Notes: generated by a model not told the origin, from the letters alone. Counted from the stretch's first letter, positions 41,024 through 52,891 are shown. The stretch is 64,000 bases of DNA from Palaemon carinicauda (GCF_036898095.1 NC_090751.1:75815797-75879796), one strand, 5' to 3'. Program-made: numbers and translations.

Positions 41024-41682
41024 AAGACTTGCTCCGGGACATAGCCATTTTCTTCTATTATTTCCGGAAACACATCCTCAACATAATGCCTCGCTGCTGC
41101 TTCGTCTGCAGAGGCTGCCTCTCCATACAACGACACACTCTGAAGTCCGAGTCGCCTCTTAAACTTATCAAACCAGCCCTTGCTGGCAACGAAAGTCGTA
41201 CGTGGTCATCGTGGGCTAGTCTGGCTTGAGGTACCAGGCAGAGGATCATCTTCGTCGCCGTCGTTTTCTTCCTCATCTTGAACGTTGTCGTCGTCACCAC
41301 CCTCAGGCACCATAGCATCAAACAAAGTTTTAGCCTTACTTCGGATCATGTTTGTATCCAGGGTGATTTTCTTCTCCCTACAATCATGGATCCAAATAGC
41401 CAGTGCATTTTCCATTCGCACCATGGTCTTATTCTGGGTGTTTACAACCCTTTTGGCATCTTTCGTGAAAGATATTGCAGTAGTTTTGCGGATGTTCTTC
41501 TCTTCCTTCTTTATGTACCGTACCATGGATTCATTAAGGCCATATTGTCGGGCTACGCTCGCGTAGCTATTTCCCGCTCTCAACTTGTCCAATAAATTCA
41601 CTTTTTCGTTAATTGTTAACATCTTTCGCTTTTTCTTCGGTTCACTAGATGCACCAAGGGATAAAGAGCGTTTGGGAGGCAT
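41024..41682 (-). pseudogene. Tigger transposase N-terminal part (host element)
   Basis: Minus strand from the ATG at 41682 (MPPKRSLSLGASSEPKKKRK). The HTH region has LTINEKVNLLDKLRAGNSYA and LNESMVRYIKKEEKNIRK. An in-frame TGA near 41206 (after TSSQTSPR) interrupts it. Beyond it the same frame stays open with VASKGWFDKFKRR and ENGYVPEQVF, and stops at the junction with the nested Tigger at 41023. The C-terminal half is at 37153-35928. Confidence 0.88.
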
Positions 41683-42132
41683 CACGAAGGGCTTCACAAA
41701 ACTTTTACACTTAAAAAATCACCGCGAGACAAAGACTAACTAACCGCGATCTATGGCGAGAAGCGTATACGAGAAAAGCGTGGAGCGATGGGCATCGGGA
41801 GAAGCTTGGGCTAGTGAATGGGCCAATGGGGAGTTGAGTTCTCAGCGAGTGCTGGCCAATCAGCTTGCGTTTATGCCCGTGATGCTTAGCGTATACAGAC
41901 GTGCATTTCTTTTAGTTTTAAAATTTTGTAAAATGATGCAATTACTAATTCTAATTGAATATTTTGTTTTCAAAATTTGTAAAATAATGTAATTTCTAAT
42001 TTTAATTCAATATTTTTCATTATTATTAATTTTTTAATATTTTTTGATATTTTTAATTTTTGAATATTTTTTAGACTCGCGAAGCTCTGAACCCGCGAAA
42101 GTTGAACCGCGAACTAGCGAGGGACCACTGTA

Positions 42133-42755
42133 TTTGAATATCACTTTTAAAATGATACAGCCCCATACCATTGCTGGCGCTTTAATATTCAATTGTTTGT
42201 ATAATTGTAATTTACCTAATGTCTGTTAATGACAGAAATATAAATAACCTAAAGCAATCTGCCGACCTCCGAGGGTCGGGGAAGCAGTGACAGGCCCTTA
42301 AAATAAATATAAACATCAGCCTTAGCTAAAGGCAAGGCAAATATAAGTGTGAGTGTATGGGCGACCTCCGGTGAAGCCGGAGGGTGATGAGATGTCCTGA
42401 ATAATTCAATTGTGGCTAATACAGTAATTCAATTGTGAAAGATATAAAACACAAGCCGCAGCTAAAGGCTAAGGCTTAGATAATAGTAAAGCGTATTTAC
42501 GATCTCCGGTGAAGCCGGAGGGAGAAGAAAGGTCCTGAATAATTATATTGTGAATAATAACACAATTGTAATAACAATGGCTATTGTGTGGATATGGCCG
42601 TGGCCTGAGACCGCAGTAAGGGCCACCGGAGGGTCGTATCTAAACAATATGAAGCCCGTCCCATGTAGTAAACAAGATAAAAATATAACAATAGAACTAA
42701 AGTCATTGAGAATCCTTCATGGCGGAGTAGAACTCAAGGCGGAGTGGAAAAACGT
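42133..42755. repeat. Unidentified repeat, left part (LINE target)
   Basis: Holds three diverged units each starting with a small hairpin word like CCTCCGGTGAAGCCGGAGG (near 42262, 42363 and 42501). No coding frame. Its continuation after LINE copy 1 starts at 49163. Confidence 0.45.
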
Positions 42756-42771
42756 TCATAACTACTCCCAA
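42756..42771. repeat. Target site duplication, LINE copy 1 (left)
   Basis: TCATAACTACTCCCAA; the identical copy is at 49147-49162. Confidence 0.92.
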
Positions 42772-43402
42772 CCCCCCAGATGCTGAAGCCTTGACGAGGA
42801 TGGGGGGCTTAGGGATTAGCAGCTGGGCTCTGATGAACAGTGGGAACTACTTCCCATTGGACCTCGGTGCCCAGCTGTCGATTCAACTAAATCAGTCAGC
42901 ACTTTCTCTTTTAGTTTTGATTATTTCTTTTTTTCTCCCATCTCTTCCTTTTGGGCTCGATATTGTTGACGACTTTGGCATGTTCGATTTTACTTTGTAT
43001 GCTGCTTTGTATTTGGCAGAGTGTGGGATGGACTGCATTCCATCTCAACCTGTGCCAATTTAGACGCCATCATCCTCTGGCAGACCCCATTGGGTGCAGA
43101 CCAAGTCTGTTAAGAGTCGGGCTCCAGTGATCCGGTCTTAAGTCACCCATATTTGCGGGTAATGGGTGACGCCAGGCATTGGAGTCGACGGTGGGAGGGG
43201 CTAACTACCCCCACTGACAAGTGTACGCCCACCTTAAGAGAGGCAGCCCCTCTCTAATAGAGGACTGGTCCCCGCTGAAGCCTCTTCTCGTGTTGGGCCA
43301 CATGGGATAGGAGGACTGACATCCTCCGATAAGAGGTGGATAACCCGGCTTGCTTTTTCAAAAAAACCCAACACCTCTGTTGACGACCTGGAAAATACAA
43401 AT

Positions 43403-44958
43403 ATGGACCTCGGTACAGACAGCTCCAACTCGGGTTCTAACATTGTAACGTTAGAACCTTATTCACGTCATGTGAATAATAAAACGCTAGAGAAGAAGAG
43501 AGAGAGAGTGAAAAATGATGACAGTACAGAAAGATATAGAAAAGTAGAAGTATTACCTGGTCACTATGAAGTAGTGAATTATGAAAAAATTTTTATCTTG
43601 GAATTTGAAAACGGAAGAAATGAGCGTATAAATGTTTTTAAAGCTAATAGAGAAATAGTTACTTTATGTGGAGGGCAGCCAAAAATTTTACCCCAGGGAA
43701 ATGGAAGTCTCTTGATAGAGACACTGTCCCCATTACAAGGTGAAAGGTTAAAAACACTTACAACATTGAATGGTCATAGCGTAAAATGTGTTTCACACCC
43801 TACTTTCAACCAGAGTAGAGGTGTGATATATGCTCCAGAATTGTTGGATATAGAGGAGAAAGAAATAGAGGATGAACTGAGAAGTCAAGGAGTAGTTAAA
43901 GTAGTCAGAATGAGAAAGAGAGTTGGAGAACAACGTATCCCTCTTGCTACTCTGATTATAACATTTGATCAATGCCGATTACCAAATGTTATAAAAGCTG
44001 GATGGCTATCTTTGAAGGTAAAACCATATATCCCGTCACCATTGCGATGTTATCATTGCCAAATGTATGCCATTTAAGCCAGAAATGTAAAGAAAAACTA
44101 AACAATAAGCCAGCTGTTTGTGCCAACTGTGGAAAAAGTAGTCATGGAGTATGCATAGAAAACCCTAATTGCATACATTGTGGGGAAGCACACCCAGCTA
44201 CATCTAAAAGCTGTGTAAAGTTTATTTTTGAAAAAGAAATCCAGGCCATTAGGACCATGGAAAGGGTTACTTTTAAAGAGGCTCGTAAAAGAGCTCTTGA
44301 AAAGCAAATAAGACCAGGGCAACCTTTTTCAATGGTTCTGAAGAAAAACTTGTCAAACCACACAGACGAAAATTATATCTCTACTTCTAAGATAAAGAAA
44401 CAAATGAAAGTATTTAAAGAGGTTGAAAGTCCCATCGAAAATCTATATCCAGAAATTGTGGAAAAATCAAAACGGACACTTAAGGATCTGAAAATTATTC
44501 AAAAGCCAACTACTCCGATTTTAAACAATAGTACAAACCTCTCACAGGCCGTTTCCTTGCCTGATCTGATGGAGGTTGCACTCAAAACCAATTTACCTGG
44601 TGAACCCGTAGTGGGGAAGGTGCAAAAACCTGACAGATCACAACCTTTTAATCGAAAAAGAGAGAGACCTCCCTCCCTCTCTCCTCCTACCATAAGAAAC
44701 ATTAAAGTCACGACTTCCAATAAATATGATATCTTGTCTGCTGATGTTTCTGAACAACTAGAAGGTAAATTGAACCAATCAGAAATTCAAGTTGAGGTCC
44801 ACCATCCTCCTCAACAATTAGATCAAAAGGACACAAAGAAAAAGAGAAACACAAAACCCACTATATCAAGATCCTCTCTAGAGTTACCTCCGGGAAACAT
44901 TGTTAGATCAAATATTGCCAATGGAAAGACTTCATCTAAGGTGTCTTCCAAAAAATAA
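43403..44958 (+). pseudogene. LINE ORF1 protein, copy 1 (one frameshift)
   Basis: Starts MDLGTDSSNSGSNIV. The N-terminal half (43403-44070) carries a middle domain (VEVLPGHYEVVNYEKIFIL... PELLDIEEKEIEDELRS... VKPYIPSPLRCYHCQ) that parallels copy 2 but lacks copy 2's N-terminal RRM-like part. A missing base near 44069, at TATGCCATTT, shifts the frame. The second frame (from 43972) continues with zinc knuckles: C..C in the first, then CKEKLNNKPAVCANCGK, HGVC, CIHCGEAHPATSKSC. The C-terminal third is low complexity with STNLSQAVSLPDLMEV, RKRERPPSLSPPTIRN and EVHHPPQQ, shared almost unchanged with copy 2. I-type ORF1 proteins bind element RNA. The frameshift probably inactivates this copy. Confidence 0.87.
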
Positions 44959-47900
44959 AACCTAGTTTTTTCCTCCATTCTGCAATGGAATTGCCAGGGT
45001 TTAAGGGCGAAATATGAACAACTTAAGCTCCTCATACGTGAGCACTCCCCTATAACAGTATGTCTACAAGAAAGCAAGCTCGATGCTAATACTCCTTGTC
45101 CTCGAGAGTATGTTAGCTATAGGACACCATATGATCAACGAGCAGGGAGCCATGGGGGAAGTCTTATATACGTTCGTCGAGATGTTCCCCAAATATCTTT
45201 GTCTATCTGTACCCCTCTGCAGGCAGTGGCTGTACAGATTGATATAGGGAGAAAATACACAATCTGTTCTCTTTACTTGCCTCCAAATGATAACATCTCA
45301 TATGATAATATAGTAGAGGTGATTAAACAACTCCCACAACCCTTTCTCTTACTAGGAGACCTTAATAGTAGACATCCTTTATGGGGTGATGTTTTAGCAA
45401 ATGCAAGGGGTAATATTATATCGTCAATTTTGAAGAATGAAGATGTCGGACTCCTCAATACAGGAGAGCCCACACATTTTCATGTACAGACAGGTACCTT
45501 GTCCTGCATTGACCTATCAGTTGCAAGCTCTAACTGTCTTCTCGATTTTAATTGGAGAACATTAGATGATTGGCATACTAGTGATCATGCACCAATCATT
45601 ATAAACACCAACAATGGTCCACCTTTACAAAGATCACCTCGATGGAATCTTGATAAGGCGGACTGGAATAGATTTCGGGAGTTAAGTAAAATTGAAGGAA
45701 ATGCAGAACAGTTTGAAAGTGTTGATGATGCCATAGACTTACTTAATGGAACTCTTCACACAGCAGGAGTGAATTCCATTCCCAAAACAAGTGGGATATT
45801 CAGACGACGACCAGTCCCCTGGTGGTCGTCAGAACTAACTGCCCTGCACAGAGCCACAAGAAAGTCTTTAACTCGATTGTGCATGCACCGTAATGAGGAG
45901 AATTTAGTCATATACAAGAAATGTAGAGCACAGTTCCGCCGTGCCATGAAAGAAGCTAGGCACCAGTCTTGGATGTCCTTTGTTTCCTCCATTAACAGTA
46001 GAACACCAACATCATTGTGGAGGAAAGTAAAAAAGATAGCAGGAAAATTCACCCCAAACCCACCACCAGTGTTAAAGATAAATGGCCAGTATATGACTGG
46101 AGCAACCGAAGTTAGCAATGCCCTGGCTGACCATTTCTCAAATGTATCGTGCAAGTGTCAAGCAGCTCCTGGTCACCAGTATAGAAGCAATGAAGAGAAG
46201 AAAGTTTTAAACTTCGCAACAAGAAAGCAAGAGTCATACAATTCTCCTTTTACTGAAAGAGAATTTGATTCTGCTCTTGCTACTTGTAACGATACAGCCC
46301 CTGGACCCGATGGAATTCCATATGCAATGATTAAACATGTACCTTTTAATACAAAGTTATTTATTTTAAGCATTTTTAATAGAATATGGCATGATCATAG
46401 TTATCCAAGTGTTTGGGAACTAGCCATTATTTTAGCCTTTTTAAAACCCGGTAAGGACAAGTTTTTAGCAGCAAACTACCGACCTATTGCATTGACATTT
46501 TGTTTATGTAAAATCATGGAGAAGATGGTCAATGCAAGACTGATTTGGTACCTTGAAAAGAAGAATATTTTATCACCCATTCAATGTGGATTCAGGAAAA
46601 TGCACTCAACGACTGATGTGCTGATACAACTTGAGTCCTCCATTTGTGAAGCCTTTGCTTCCAAACAGCACCATGTGACAGTTTTTTTTTGATCTTGAAA
46701 AGGCATATGATACCACATGGAGATACGGTATACTTAAAAGAATCCATGATTGCGGATTGAGAGGTGAGCTACCACTATTCATCCAGTTATTTCTTTCACA
46801 TAGAGTTTTCCAAGTGAGAGTTGGGGAAGCTCTATCACAGAGTAAATGCCAGGAAGAAGGAGTTCCTCAGGGGAGTGTGCTGAGTGTAACCCTTTTTGCA
46901 CTAGCAATTAATGGGATATCCTCAGTCATTCCCCGGGATGTTCTCTCAACATTATTTGTGGATGATCTCTCCATATCATTTGCTGGAGCCAGAATGGCAA
47001 TGGTTGAGAGAAAAATCCAACTCTCTATTGATAAAATTATCCATTGGGCCGATATGAATGGATTTAAGTTCTCAACAAGTAAAACTACAATTGTCCATTT
47101 CTGTCGTATACGGGGTGTACATCCAGACCCGGATATATACATCAAAGGTCAACGGATCCCATGTGCAAGTGAAGCAAAATTTTTAGGGTTGATATTTTAT
47201 TGTAGGCTTACATGGGTTTCTCACTTAAAAACATTAAAAGCTAAATGCGTTGAAGCTATGAATCTTTTAAAAGTCTTGTCCCATACATCATGGGGGGCAG
47301 ACCGCAATACAATTTTAAAATTATACAAGGCCTTGATATTTTCCAAAATTAGTTATGGATGCGAAATATACTCCTCAGCAACCCCAAGCCGGTTAAAAAT
47401 ACTAGATTCAATACATCATGCTAGCATTAGATTGTCCACAGGAGCCTTTAGAACCTCCCCTATCACAAGTCTCCTTGTTGATGCTGGGGAGTTGCCTCTG
47501 GACCTTTACCGAATGTCCTCTATTATTCGGTATTGGTTTAGATTGCAAAGACTCCCCAATTCTTCAGCCTTTCAAACTGCAAGCCTTGTAAGGCACTCAA
47601 CCTACTTTGAGTTGCACCCAAAATCTCCTCAACCTTTTGGGTTTCGGGTTAACCAATTATTAAACAATCTGGATATAATTAGAAATAAGGTGCTTCCATT
47701 CAAGGTATCATCAACGCCTCCATGGAAATTACCTGACATATCTTTTTGTAGATACTTTATTGGAGTTAAGAAGAATTTGACTGACTTAGAGTCCAGGTCT
47801 CTTTTTATGGAACATGTTGAAGAACATAGAGGATCGACTTCTATATATACTGATTGCTCCAAATCTGATGCTGGCGTTGGATTTGGAGTACATAGTAATG

Positions 47901-49012
47901 ATTTCAATTGTAGAGGTGCACTTCCTCTAACAGCTTCCATATTTACTGCCGAACTGTATGGCATATTAACCGCTATTGAGAAAATAGCTTTGGAAAAGGA
48001 GGGTAATTTTACAATTTTTAGTGATGCAAGGAGTGTTCTTCAAGCTTTAGAAGTTTTTAATTCTAGTAACCCTCTAGGTTTAAAGATTTTAGAATGGCTT
48101 TTTATTATTGGACGGAAAGGTACAACTGTTCGATTTTGTTGGGTTCCAGCACATGTAGGTGTGTCTGGGAATGAGAAGGCAGATTTACTGGCGAAGAATG
48201 CGGCATTCGAGTTGCTACCAAGGAGGTATCCCATTCCATGTAACGATTTCCTACCTTACATCAAGAAATTGGTATGTGATAAATGGCAACAGCACTGGGA
48301 TAGTCAAGATGGCAATAAAATGAGGGAAGTAACAAATATCATATTCCAGCTGTTACCAAGTTGTGGAATGATCTTCCTAATCGGGTTGTTGAATCAGTAG
48401 AACTTCAAAAGTTCAAAGTTGGAGCAAATGCTTTTTTGTTGACCAGACGGACATGAGTCTTTTTATAGTTTATATATGACATTTTTGTTGTTGACGTTGT
48501 TAATAGTTTATATATGATATATCTCTTTTGACATTACTTTTTTTTAGAATGATTTATTGTTAATTTGTTTTCTTCAGTTATTTATTTCCTTATTTCCTTT
48601 CCTCACTGGGCTATTTTTCCCTATTGGAGCCCCTGGGCTTATAGCATCTTGCTTTTCCAATTAGGGTTGTAGCTTGGATAGTAATAATAATAATAATAAT
48701 AATATAACATGATTCCCCGAAAATGGGAGACGACTCTGTCGTCTCCGTATTGGTCACACACGGTTGACACACGAGTTTCTGCTGAAGGGCCAACACCAAC
48801 CGTATTGCGAGGACTGCTTAGTACCTTTAACAGTGAGGCATTTATTGACCGAATGCCCTAATTTTACTAACTTAAAAAATAGATATCTGTTTGAGGCTCG
48901 AGGTGAGGATGGCAGGTTTATCCTTGCCAAGATTCTTGGACATGATGTGTCTTACTATGCGAGCGGAATTTTTAGATTTATTTCAGAAGCAGGTCTTTTG
49001 AAAACTATTTAA
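44959..49012 (+). pseudogene. LINE ORF2 (EN-RT-RNase H), copy 1, disrupted
   Basis: Directly follows the ORF1 stop in the same frame and has no early ATG. EN motifs: LQWNCQGLRAKYEQL, CLQESK, GDLNSRHPLWG, SDHAPI. An extra T in a poly-T run near 46690 shifts the frame at the RT motif A region (VTVFFDLEKAYD expected). The second frame (46757-48340) has EGVPQGSVLSVTLFALAING, LSTLFVDDLSISFAG, RNase H with IYTDCSKSDAG, FTAELYGILTAIE and WVPAHVGVSGNEKAD. The L2-like insertion at 48345 then cuts the gene. The last part (48703-49012) has LTHEFLLKG-type sequence and the zinc knuckle CEDCLVPLTVRHLLTEC. A 2-base loss near 48740 relative to copy 2 adds another break. Non-functional. Confidence 0.9.
48345..48702 (+). 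mobile_element. L2/CR1-like LINE 3' end inserted in LINE copy 1
   Basis: Starts in the last codons of an RT protein (KLWNDLPNRVVESVELQKFK, ending LLTRRT and stop). It has a 3' UTR with GAGCCCCTGGGCTTATAGCA and CTTTTCCAATTAGGGTTGTA, and ends in an (AAT)n tail. Compared with copy 2 the target lost 11 bases (CACCTTGGAGG) and no duplication is visible. A second copy of the tail is at 11849-11912 (minus). Confidence 0.82.
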
Positions 49013-49146
49013 CTATTGTAATGACTTCTTAATTTTTATGGTTTTAATCGAATTTGCTTTTAATTTTCATATACAGTAAATGGTATCGGCGTCAATGACC
49101 TTAGATGTCAGGATGCCAGAAAACTTTCAATCAATCAATCAATCAA
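49013..49146 (+). other. LINE copy 1 3' UTR and (TCAA)n tail
   Basis: Contains GGCGTCAATGACCTTAGATG and CAGGATGCCAGAAAACTTTC followed by CAAT repeats. The same end is in copy 2 (61224-61349) and, alone, at 51246-51302. Confidence 0.9.
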
Positions 49147-49162
49147 TCATAACTACTCCCAA
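49147..49162. repeat. Target site duplication, LINE copy 1 (right)
   Basis: TCATAACTACTCCCAA, identical to 42756-42771. The first bases may overlap the tail. Confidence 0.92.
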
Positions 49163-50270
49163 GCCGTAACGGGGAGAGGACGAAACTCGGACCTAAAAAT
49201 AACGCTAACTATTGAAAAGTAACCAAAATTATATAACTCGTAAGTTATCAACACCCGTAGGGGGAGAGGTGAGGGAGGGAGAACCCGTTGAACGCACAAA
49301 ACGGAAAACGGGAAATCCGCTCACCCACCGGAGTTGAGAAAGAAAACGAGAGAAAGGGGTAACTCGTGACTGCGAACAGAAAACGGGAACCCCAAGCTCT
49401 CGCTCTCTTGGACACAAAATCCGGACTAATAATCACACAACACTATTATAAACGTATAAAATAAAACTTTACATCAAGATAAGACTACGAAGAATAGCAT
49501 CTGCTAAAACTCAAAATAAATAGCAAAGTCGAGTGACGAACACGGGTACTAAACAATAACAAAGCTAAAACGCTGTCTTGTTCGTAGGCTGGACTTGCTA
49601 GCAAAAAGTACCATGAGCATAATAACGGAGAAAAAAAAAAAAAAAAAAAAAAACGGTTCCAAAGGCATAAGGCCAGGAACTTAACCAAGAACCTAAGTGA
49701 CAGAGTACTAAACGGGCAGACTAAGATGAATTCCCAAGACAAGTGAACAAACAATGGCCGCCGTGAAGGGCCAGACGGGAATGATAAAACAGACTATACT
49801 GGATATAAAACAAAAGTCCGGTACTATAAAAAGCTGTCAAAACAAACTATGGTACTTAACATTGGAATGTGTGAAGATGGAGCTTCGGACATGACGAAAT
49901 AAATCCATGAGTGTGAAAAAAGCCGAGAGCACCACAAAAATTTCCCACAATGTCGCAGTCCAAAAAGAAGGATGTTGTTCAGATGGCGCTCGCGTCGGGG
50001 CGTGGGTGGGGTGGCTCTGGAAGGTTGGCTAGGGCCTTTGTATCGGCCCATCCCTTTGACGAAGGAATTAACTAAATGGAAGACCACCTGTGAATAGTGG
50101 ATTTCACGCGCCTTTGCTTTATACACGACACCCAAAAGGTGCTCGCGCGAGGGTTGTAACCTCAGCATTCCATGCTTTTATCTTTCTCTGGTATAATTGG
50201 AAGGTTTTATCAGAAAAGGTATATTAGAAGGACTCTTTTCACCGGCCGCCACAGGTCGACCCAGAAATTA
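49163..50270. other. Unidentified repeat, right part
   Basis: Continuation of the sequence at 42133-42755. Includes a poly-A tract (49630-49652) and GC-richer segments near 49980-50140. No convincing coding frame on either strand. It abuts the ICR right half of DIRS A3, so its last part may belong to that element's right inverted repeat. Confidence 0.35.
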
Positions 50271-50366
50271 TATACATTCACCGGGTAAGTATATTCAAAA
50301 ATATATTTTAAATTGAAAATATCATTTTTAAATATTAAACTTAGCCGGTGAATATATATATAGCTG
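50271..50366 (-). repeat. DIRS A3 internal complementary region
   Basis: 50331-50365 read in plus is the family A left terminus (AATATTAAACTTAGCCGGTG). 50271-50329 matches the right-end half of the A1 ICR and terminus (CACCGGGTAAGTATATTC). Same arrangement as A1. Confidence 0.75.
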
Positions 50367-50929
50367 ATTCACACCCATGGTGGTGGGTAGAGACCAGTAT
50401 TAAAACAATAAAGAGTTTTTGACAAATATTAAAAAAACAAACTTAAGTGTAGGTACCTGATAAGGAAGCTGACTCTGATGAATACTCTGACACATTAGTC
50501 CGCTATCCTTATGAAGCCCAGCGATCCTTTCAGGATGCTGAAAGACTAGAAGGAGCTGTTATAATCAGGGTGAACACCCCTACAAAAGGACCTCATCAAT
50601 ACCCTTAATCTGGGCGCTCCCAAGAAACAATATTTTGACCACTTGCCAAATCAAAAGATTGCGAAAGACTTCTTAGTCTCCCATACAACCCAAAACAAGA
50701 TTAAAAATTTCAAGAGAAAACTAAAATGATATTGGGATTAAGGGAATGTAGTGGTAGAACCTTCACCCACTACTGCACTCGCTGCTACGAATGGTCCCAA
50801 CGTGTAGCAGTCCTCATAAAGAGTCTGGACATTTTTCAAGTAATATGAAGCGAACACCTACTTGCTTCTCCAAAAGGTCGCGTCCATAATACTTCTAAGG
50901 GATCTATTTTGTTTAAATGCTACTGAAGT

Positions 50930-51900
50930 TGCTACCGCTCTAACTTCATGAGCCTTAACTTTAGGCAAATTACGATCCTTCTCACTTAAATGAGTGTGCC
51001 TCCAGAATCAATAGTCTAATAAAATAAGACAACGCATTCTTCGACATGAGCAAAGAGGGCTTTTTAAAGGAGCACCATAAAGCCTCTGAAAAAACCTCGC
51101 AGCGGTTTAGTTCTAGATAAATAAAATCTAAGAGCTCTAACGGGGCACAGCACTCTTTCAACTTCATTCCCAACAATCTCAGATAGACTGGGAAGTTCAA
51201 AAGATTTAGGCCTTGGACGAGACGGAAGTTCATTTTTGGCCAAGATTGATTGATTGATTTAAAGTTTTCAGGCATCCTGACATCTAAGGTCATTGACGCC
51301 GGTTTTGGCCAAGAAACCAAGTTGAAGAGAACATACTGCTTTATTAGCGGAGAAGCCGATATTCTTGCTAAAAGCATGTATCTCACTAACCCTTTTCACA
51401 GAAGCCAAGCTCACCAAGAAAAGTGTCTTGAGGGTAAGATCCTTCAGGGAGGCTGAATTTAACGGTTCAAACCTGTCTGACATAAAGAACTGCAGGACCA
51501 CATCCAAGTTCCAAGCAGGAGTAGAAAAATGATGCTCCTTGGAAGACTCGAAAGACTTAAGAAGGTCTTGAAGATCTTTGTTATTAGATAGATCCAAATT
51601 TCTATGCCCGAAAACAGAAGATAACATGCTTCTGTAGCCTTTAATGGTAGATGCAGAAAGGGAGCAACCATTTCTCAGACAAAGCAGAAAATCTGCAATC
51701 TGTGCTACAGAGGTACTGGAAGAGGAAATAGAAGAGGACTTGCACCAACCAGTCTCTAAATACCTCCCATTTAGATTGATAAATCCTGATGGTAGAGGAT
51801 CTTCTAGCCCTCGCGATCGCTCTAGCTGCCTCCTTCGAAAACCCTCGAGCCCTAGAGTGTCTTTCGATAGTCTGAAGGCAGTTGGACGAAGCGCGGGAGG
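50930..51900 (-). pseudogene. DIRS A3 tyrosine recombinase, interrupted
   Basis: Within the minus-strand frame 52548-51268 the YR N-terminal part reads STSVAQIADFLLCLRNGCS and TIKGYRSMLSSVFGHRNLDL; the box I Arg is in SVKRVSEIHAFSKN. The frame is cut at 51302 by a 57-bp LINE tail, after QLGFLAK. Beyond it (from 51245 down) the match to A1 continues, but in shifting frames (FRGFMVLL-like and SKNALSYFIRLLI segments), and the HxxR block AHEVRAVATSVAF is readable near 50930. In A1 this gene is open over the matching part (2189-3010), so the LINE tail is a clear inactivating lesion here. Confidence 0.85.
51234..51314. mobile_element. 57-bp LINE tail with 12-bp target duplication
   Basis: Insert 51246-51302, minus orientation, holds only the last bases of the I-type LINE 3' end (GGCGTCAATGACCTTAGATG in reverse) and its ATCA repeat tail. 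Flanked by TTTTGGCCAAGA at 51234-51245 and 51303-51314. Confidence 0.92.
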
Positions 51901-51989
51901 CTTTGATGAAATCTCTTTACGTGAAGCTGACGCAGGAGATCCATCCGCAACGGTAGACTTCTTGGAATGTCTACTAGCCATAGAAGTAC

Positions 51990-52580
51990 CTCTGTGAACC
52001 ACTCTCGCGGGCCAGAGTGGAGCAACCAACGTCAACCTGGTCCCTTCGTGAGAGGCGAACTTCTGAAGAACCTTGTCTAGGATCTTGAATGGTGGGAAGG
52101 CATAGATGTCTATGTGAGACCAGTCCAGCAGGAAAGCATCTATGTGGGCTGCCTCTGGATCTGGAACTGGAGAGCAGTAAGTCGAGAGCCTCTTTGTCAG
52201 TGAAGTCGCAAAAAGATCTATGGTGGGTCGACCCCATGTCATCCATAGCGTCTCGCACACAGTCTTGTGCAACGTCCACTCCATGGAGATGACTTGTCCT
52301 CTAATGCTGAGGCAGTCCGCTAAGACATTCATTTCTCCTTGCAGGAATCTCGTCAAAAAAGAGATGTTTCTTGCATTAAATGGAGTTTCTTCTGATCCGT
52401 GGGCCAAAGACCCGAGCATTCCAGACTGTCCAGTGGCGCTCCCCAACCCAAATCCGAGGCATCTGAATACAACACATGGTTTGGGTTCTTGATCGCAAGC
52501 GAAAGATCTTCTCGAAGTCTGACGTTGCTGTCCCACCAAGTCAGACATGTCTTAACTGAGTTGGAGATTGGGAAAAACAT
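51990..52580 (-). pseudogene. DIRS A3 RNase H and DLFAT block
   Basis: Minus-strand frames 52580-52353 and 52548-51268. The first has VLYSDASDLGWGAPLD; the second has FLQGEMNVLADCLSIRGQVI, TIDLFATSLTKRLSTYCSP and DIYAFPPFKILDKVLQKF. Compared with A1 a segment between the first RNase H acidic motif and the FLQG motif is shortened (the block with the second acidic residue is missing near 52390). The order is the same as in A1 and B2. Confidence 0.82.
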
Positions 52581-52891
52581 ACTCTCTAAGCCCTTCTCCT
52601 TGTTCCAATGGTTTAGGTGAAATTGGAGAGGGCAAAGGTTGAGTCTACCCAGAGAGAAAAACTGCTCCAGCGAAGAAAGAGTTCCTACGAGGCTCGTTCA
52701 AACTTTTACAGAGCAACTGTTTTTCTCTTGCAAGCGACGTACTTTTAACAGAGCTTGTTCCATTCTTGTGGGAGACGAAAAGGTCCGAAAAATTCGACAC
52801 TGTATCTCCATCCCCAAATAAAGAATAGTCTGGGATGGAGTAAGTTACGACTTCTCTACGTTCACTATGAGACCTAGCTCCTTGGTTAGGT

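Larger units (their letters stand above)
35014..42130 (-). mobile_element. Decayed pogo/Tigger element interrupted by a second Tigger
   Basis: TIRs CAGTGGTCCCTCGGTTATCG (35014) and its inverted form ending AGCGAGGGACCACTG (to 42130), flanked by TA (35012-35013 and 42131-42132). The transposase lies on the minus strand in two blocks (41682-41024 and 37153-35928) separated by the intact Tigger 37155-41021. Related to, but distinct from, that nested element. Confidence 0.92.
42772..49146 (+). mobile_element. Near full-length I-type (I/Nimb-like) LINE, copy 1
   Basis: Bounded by a 16-bp target duplication. Contains a 5' UTR (42772-43402), ORF1 (43403-44958, one frameshift), ORF2 with endonuclease, RT, RNase H and C-terminal zinc knuckle (44959-49012, disrupted), and a 3' UTR ending in a (TCAA)n tail (to 49146). 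An L2-like LINE tail is inserted in ORF2 at 48345-48702. The presence of RNase H plus an AP-like endonuclease places it in the I superfamily; the exact clade needs a tree. Confidence 0.92.

Noticed and set aside
49485..50168. Short minus-strand open frames in the unidentified repeat
   Set aside because: Composition reflects AT-rich sequence and a poly-A tract; no recognisable motif.
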